Positions 60,336 through 64,000 of a DNA stretch of 64,000 bases are shown in pieces (the first letter of the stretch is position 1; each line of letters opens with the position of its first letter). Source of the stretch: Candidatus Nanopelagicales bacterium (GTDB lineage Bacteria > Actinomycetota > Actinomycetes > S36-B12); contig JAGYJJ010000004.1 in NCBI GenBank assembly GCA_018402235.1, positions 1,358,539 through 1,422,538 on the forward strand. The letters are read 5' to 3'. The position numbers were made by a program, and so were the translations under genes. The notes under the pieces are model-generated. The model was not told the origin of the DNA, made no database searches, and saw only the letters and a list, made by a program, of their open reading frames with translations.

Positions 60336-61280
60336 CTAGGCGGCGTCGTAGTTCTTCACGTACCACTCGTAGGTGGACGTGACGCCGTCGCGCAATTTGA
60401 TGGTCGGGTACCAGCCGAGCGCGTTAATGCGCGAGGTGTCGAGAAGTTTGCGCGGCATGCCGTCGGGCTTGGAGGTGTCCCATTCGATCTCACCTTCAAA
60501 GCCAACGACGCTCGCAACCGTCTCGGCAAGGTCCCGGATAGGTAGGTCATCGCCCCAACCGACGTTGATTGTTTCGAAGAGTTGTACTTGTCGATCAGCA
60601 TCAAGCACGCATCGGCGAGATCATCCACGTGCAAGAACTCCCGCCGCGGTGCACCCGTTCCCCACACCGTCACCGACGAAACACCGTCGCGCTTGGCTTG
60701 ATGGAACCGGCGGATGAACGCCGGCAGACACGTGCGAGGACTCCAGATCGAAGTTGTCGTTCGGGCCATACAGGTTCGTGGGCATCGCGGAGATCCACCG
60801 CTTGCCGTACTGCGTGCGGAACGCCTCGATGTAATAGATGCCGGAGATCTTCGCCATCGCGTACGCCTGGTTGGTCGGCTCGAGCGGGCCGGTCATCAAC
60901 GACGATTCGCGGATCGGTTGCGTGGCGTGCCGCGGATAGATGCACGACGATCCCAAGAACAGCAGCCGATCAACATCCGCGTTATGCGCGGCATCCATCA
61001 CGTTCGTCTGGATGAGCATGTTGTCTTGCAGGAAGTCCACCGGGTACGTCGAGTTGGCCATGATGCCGCCCACCCGCGCCGCGGCGTCGATCACCACATC
61101 GGGCTTGGCTTCGGCGAGCGCAGTGAACGTGGCATCGCGATCGCGCAGATCCAACTCCGACGAACGCCAGCCGATCACTTCACCGGCACCTGCGCGCTCC
61201 AACGCCCGCACCAGCGCCGAGCCCACAAGCCCGTTATGACCGGCTACATAGACCTTCTTGTTTGACCACTCGAATGCCAC
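60336..61280 (-). CDS. GDP-L-fucose synthase (WcaG/Fcl family), two frameshifts
   Basis: Short-chain dehydrogenase of about 314 residues which converts GDP-4-keto-6-deoxymannose to GDP-L-fucose. The N-terminus VYVAGHNGLVGSALVRALERAG is the NADP-binding fold, then LFLGSSCIYPR and the catalytic Tyr-Lys in NQAYAMAKISGI, with PTNLYGPNDNF. An extra base at 60728 shifts to LPAFIRRFHQAKRDGV...WGTGAPRREFLHVDDLADACLML. A second break near 60585 shifts to QLFETINVGWGDDLPIRDLAETVASVVGF. The GTG at 61280 has AGGA upstream. No partner GDP-mannose dehydratase is in the window. Confidence 0.8.
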
Positions 61281-61350
61281 CACTTCATCCTGCCACAGCA
61301 CAAAGCCCCGATAGCCTCACGAAAGCAGCCCGGCCACCGAAGGATCCCCC

Positions 61351-62580
61351 ATGCGCACCATCACCCTCGAGCAGCTTCCGTCGATCCTGGGAAGCATCGG
61401 CCCCAACCCGCGCGTGCTCGCCTCCGGCAACTTCGCCACCCCGTACACACTCCTCAACACACTGGACGCGACGCTGCCCGAGTACCGCCTGCACATGCTC
61501 AACGCGCACGGGGCCATCCCCGACCGCGACGGCGTCACCTACGAGACCGCGTTCATCGGCCCGGCGATGCGCCACCACCCCCGCACGCACTACATCCCCG
61601 CGCGCCTATCCATGCTGCCGATCCTCATCCGCAACCAGTACCGCCCGGACATCGTGCTGATCCAAACCTCACCCAAGCACCACGACACCGTGTCCCTCGG
61701 CATCGAGTGCAACGTGCTGCCCGCCGCGATCGAAGAGGTCCGCGAACACGGCGGCCTGGTCATCGCGCAGGCCAACCCCCACATGCCCTACACCTACGGC
61801 GACGCCCAGATCTACGAGAACGAGATCGACTTCCTGATCGAAGTGGACGAGGAACTCACCACCATCGAGCCCGGACCCCTCGACGACGTCAGCAAAGCCA
61901 TCGGCGAACGCATCGCCACCCGCATCAACGACGGCTCCACGCTGCAACTGGGCATCGGCGCGGTCCCCGATGCAGTTGTTCAGTCCCTGCACCAAAAGAA
62001 GGGCTTTCGCATTTGGACCGAGATGTTCTCCGACGGCGTGCTCGGTCTTCATAAGTCGGGTTCTTTGGACGACGACGTCCCCCTGACCGCAAGCTTCATC
62101 TTCGGCTCGCGCGAACTGTATGACTGGCTGGACAAGAACAAGCGCGTTCGCATCATGCGCACCGAGGTGACCAACAACCCCGGGAACATCGAACGTCAAG
62201 CGCAGATGACCAGCGTCAACGCCGCGCTGCAAGTCGACCTATTCGACCAAGCCAACGCAAGCCGCATGAAAGGCAAGATCTACTCCGGTTTCGGTGGCAG
62301 CACCGACTTCATCGTCGGTGCCCTGCACTCCCGCGGCGGCCAAGCATTCATCGCGCTGCCGTCCTGGCATAAGAAGGCCGACGTCTCCACCATCGTCCCG
62401 CTCATCCCCGAACCGGTCACCAGCTTCCAACACAGCGCCGGTCGCCGCGCCAGGAACGCAGACGCGTCGCCGAAGTCTGTTCGAGTCACACCCGAGCCAG
62501 CAGGCGCAGCCACGGCATCATCGAGCGGGCGTTTTCGCCCGATGCCGCAGAATACCTCACGCAGGCCGCCCGCGAAATGA
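61351..62580 (+). CDS. Acetyl-CoA hydrolase/CoA-transferase family protein, 3' end frameshifted
   Basis: Family I-type CoA-transferase of about 410 residues. N-terminal RVLASGNFATPYTLLNTLD, central PHMPYTYGDAQIYENEIDFLIEVDEEL, DGSTLQLGIGAVPDAV and the segment YSGFGGSTDFIVGALHSRGGQAFIALPS. The catalytic Glu is probably in WTEMFSDGVLGL. After SFQHSA the frame degrades into arginine-rich sequence, while another frame gives HGIIERAFSPDAAEYLTQAAREMKLF up to about 62591, the normal C-terminus. Acetate, butyrate or 4-hydroxybutyrate are typical substrates. Confidence 0.82.
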   Translation: MRTITLEQLPSILGSIGPNPRVLASGNFATPYTLLNTLDATLPEYRLHMLNAHGAIPDRDGVTYETAFIGPAMRHHPRTHYIPARLSMLPILIRNQYRPDIVLIQTSPKHHDTVSLGIECNVLPAAIEEVREHGGLVIAQANPHMPYTYGDAQIYENEIDFLIEVDEELTTIEPGPLDDVSKAIGERIATRINDGSTLQLGIGAVPDAVVQSLHQKKGFRIWTEMFSDGVLGLHKSGSLDDDVPLTASFIFGSRELYDWLDKNKRVRIMRTEVTNNPGNIERQAQMTSVNAALQVDLFDQANASRMKGKIYSGFGGSTDFIVGALHSRGGQAFIALPSWHKKADVSTIVPLIPEPVTSFQHSAGRRARNADASPKSVRVTPEPAGAATASSSGRFRPMPQNTSRRPPAK

Positions 62581-63200
62581 AACTGTTTCTAAGCTGGCGT
62601 TAACGGACCCCTGCCATGAGCGGGTGGAGGTGTTGTAGTAGAGCGAGCGTGTGCAGACCCAACCACCAGTGTGATCGTTGGACCACTGCGCCCAGGATGG
62701 TCCCCAGCTTTCGCTGCAGGTTTCGTGGCCCGCCCGCCATATTCGCTCCAGGGTGTCGGGTGGGGTCTGGCCGCTGTCGGAGAACGTGAACTCACCTGCG
62801 CAGTAGCCGCTGGCGGAGGGCAGGGTTGGCAAGTCAGGGGTCACGGAGGACGTGAAGATGTTGAACCCGCCAATGTAGATCGTGTCTGCGGATTGGTAGT
62901 TAATGCCGAAGACGATGAAGGCACCGGATGGTCCGGGCCCGTTGAAGATCTGGATTCCGTGGATTCAGCCCCGCTATCGTAATAAAAGCCAGTGACGTTA
63001 CTACCGTTCCAGATGATTTGATAAGTCGGTAGCGCCCCGAATGTGTAGGTGCCATCCGCGATCGACCCGGTGTCAATGTCCGGGAAAGCACTCTCATAAA
63101 CGGTGAAGCCGGTGAGGTTGTAAGTGCCCGCGGTGGCCGTCCCATCGCCTGGCATAGAGCCGTCCGTCGTGAATGTGCCTTTCAAGGTTCCAGACTGCAT
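62557..63200 (-). CDS. Secreted protein of unknown function, frameshifted
   Basis: Two frames connect. From 63200, MQSGTLKGTFTTDGSMPGDG, NLTGFTVYESAFPD, TYTFGALPTYQIIWNGSNVTGFYYDS. After a break near 62950, GPSGAFIVFGINYQSADTIYIGGFNIFTSSV leads into TPDLPTLPSASGYCAGEFTFSDSG and CSESWGPSWAQWSNDHTGGW. Upstream of the ATG, the codons read AVAVPASASVAAKWCW, part of a signal peptide whose beginning is in yet another frame. The true start is therefore near 63290. It resembles secreted PEP-CTERM-like beta proteins, but no anchor is seen. The gap 63201-63387 holds only that signal region. Confidence 0.45.
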
Positions 63201-63387
63201 GGACCAGCACCACTTCGCAGCAACGGATGCTGACGCAGGAACCGCGACGGCTATTGGCTTGCAGAGCTAATGCACTGCGCAAATGAGCGCGCGGAGTGCG
63301 TGTCGCATGTTTGCAGGCTACGGGACTGCTCCGATTGCGCAATACGTGTTCAAGCGGCGCTTGTCGAGCTGGATTTGCAGGCAGCTT

Positions 63388-64000
63388 TCACGCCAATGTT
63401 TGGCACCGCGACGGGGAGGGGATCAGCCCCAGATCCGGAAACAGCGTGGCCTCGGCAGTGATGTGGGTCCAACCACCGGCGGGTATGAACACTGCAGTTA
63501 GGCGACCGTCGTCATTGTGAAGCTCCAGTGCTCCGTCACCTTCGGACACGTGCTCGCGTGCCAGATCAACAGGGAAGTCGGGCGTTGTTGCCCAACCGAG
63601 CAATGTCACATCGGTGCCGGAGCGTTCGCGATGGACAGCCGTGCACTCAGATGCCGACGGCAAACGCACCCATGCACCCATCGTCACTCCTTCGAGCGCC
63701 GTGCACGTCATGCCGGAGGGCATGGCCAGGGACAAGTCGGCGAGCTGGGGTGTTTGCGGGGTCGCATTCGTTTCAGGATTAGGTGCTGGCGGTGGCGGTG
63801 GCGCAGTCCACCGGATGATCGCAACCATTGCGCGCCGTCGTCGGCCACACCACACCTGCACCGCCGGCGGTGGAATAGAAACTCGATTCCCATCGACCAG
63901 GCTGACGGCTGTTCCCTGCGCCGTCCGTCGAGCCACCGGCCCCGCCACCGCGCGTTTTGGCCGGACGCTGTTGACGGCCCAGAAGTTCGGCGACTGGATC
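63388..64000 (-). CDS. Partial protein of unknown function running off the window
   Basis: The minus-strand frame is open from the right edge down to a stop at 63388, about 204 codons. It contains a Pro-rich linker (APPPPPAPNPETNATPQTP) and a C-terminal beta-rich part (SLAMPSGMTCTALEGVTMGAWVRLPSASECTAVHRERSGTDVTLLGW...VSEGDGALELHNDDGRLTAVFIPAGGWTHI). No family recognised. A GTG at 63948 could be the start, but coding probably extends beyond the window. Confidence 0.45.
   Translation of the reverse strand, partial: IQSPNFWAVNSVRPKRAVAGPVARRTAQGTAVSLVDGNRVSIPPPAVQVWCGRRRRAMVAIIRWTAPPPPPAPNPETNATPQTPQLADLSLAMPSGMTCTALEGVTMGAWVRLPSASECTAVHRERSGTDVTLLGWATTPDFPVDLAREHVSEGDGALELHNDDGRLTAVFIPAGGWTHITAEATLFPDLGLIPSPSRCQTLA

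Overview
The window looks like chromosome from a high-GC actinobacterium (class Actinomycetia). The support is a conserved actinobacterial block between about 4 and 17 kb: DLW-39 small protein, tRNA-Ala, cyclophilin, rhomboid, crgA, trpG/pabA, then pknB-pbpA-rodA-pstP-fhaB-fhaA and tRNA-Leu. This is the gene order around the M. tuberculosis origin region (Rv0009 to Rv0020c), except that no second kinase (pknA) is present. A pstSCAB phosphate-uptake operon with a PhoP-type direct repeat opens the window. No lineage below class can be fixed from the sequence alone.

Layout. 0-4 kb: phosphate transport. 4-17 kb: housekeeping and cell-wall growth/signalling cluster. 17-25 kb: secreted proteins (fasciclin, a giant glycine-rich/Listeria-Bacteroides-repeat/OmpA-like surface protein) and a DUF4143 ATPase. 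25-38 kb: HAD phosphatase, an EamA transporter joined to an FAD reductase-like domain, secreted peptidase-like proteins, VanZ-RDD protein, Ada-type DNA repair protein, DMT exporter, a second surface protein, and four copies of a 69-bp palindromic repeat. 37.7-42 kb: HigBA, AbiE and VapBC modules and a geranylgeranyl reductase. 43.4-51.85 kb: a self-contained peptide natural-product island. 52-54.8 kb: a two-component system. 54.8-60.3 kb: a dense run of toxin-antitoxin modules. 60.3-64 kb: GDP-fucose synthase, CoA-transferase and secreted-protein fragments.

The most interesting system is the 43.4-51.85 kb island. It encodes a multicore precursor peptide in which a conserved PSEGADQ spacer separates seven short hydrophobic, proline-ending cores. 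It also encodes an MFS exporter, two subtilisin-like proteases with the PatA/PatG cyanobactin-maturase C-terminal domain, a PatB-like small protein and a second small protein. A LuxR-type response regulator sits at one edge and a NarL-type histidine kinase at the other. No YcaO cyclodehydratase, prenyltransferase or oxidase is seen, so the likely products are unmodified head-to-tail cyclic hepta/octapeptides. The island appears to have landed inside a secreted-protein gene: a 5' fragment lies on one side and a 3' OmpA-like fragment on the other, both on the minus strand.

Two caveats. At least a dozen genes that should be intact carry single-base frameshifts, often in short homopolymers, so the assembly probably has residual indel errors. 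I annotated the intended genes across those breaks. Many antitoxin and regulator genes have a -10 hexamer exactly 6 nt before the start codon, which implies leaderless transcripts and was used to choose starts.
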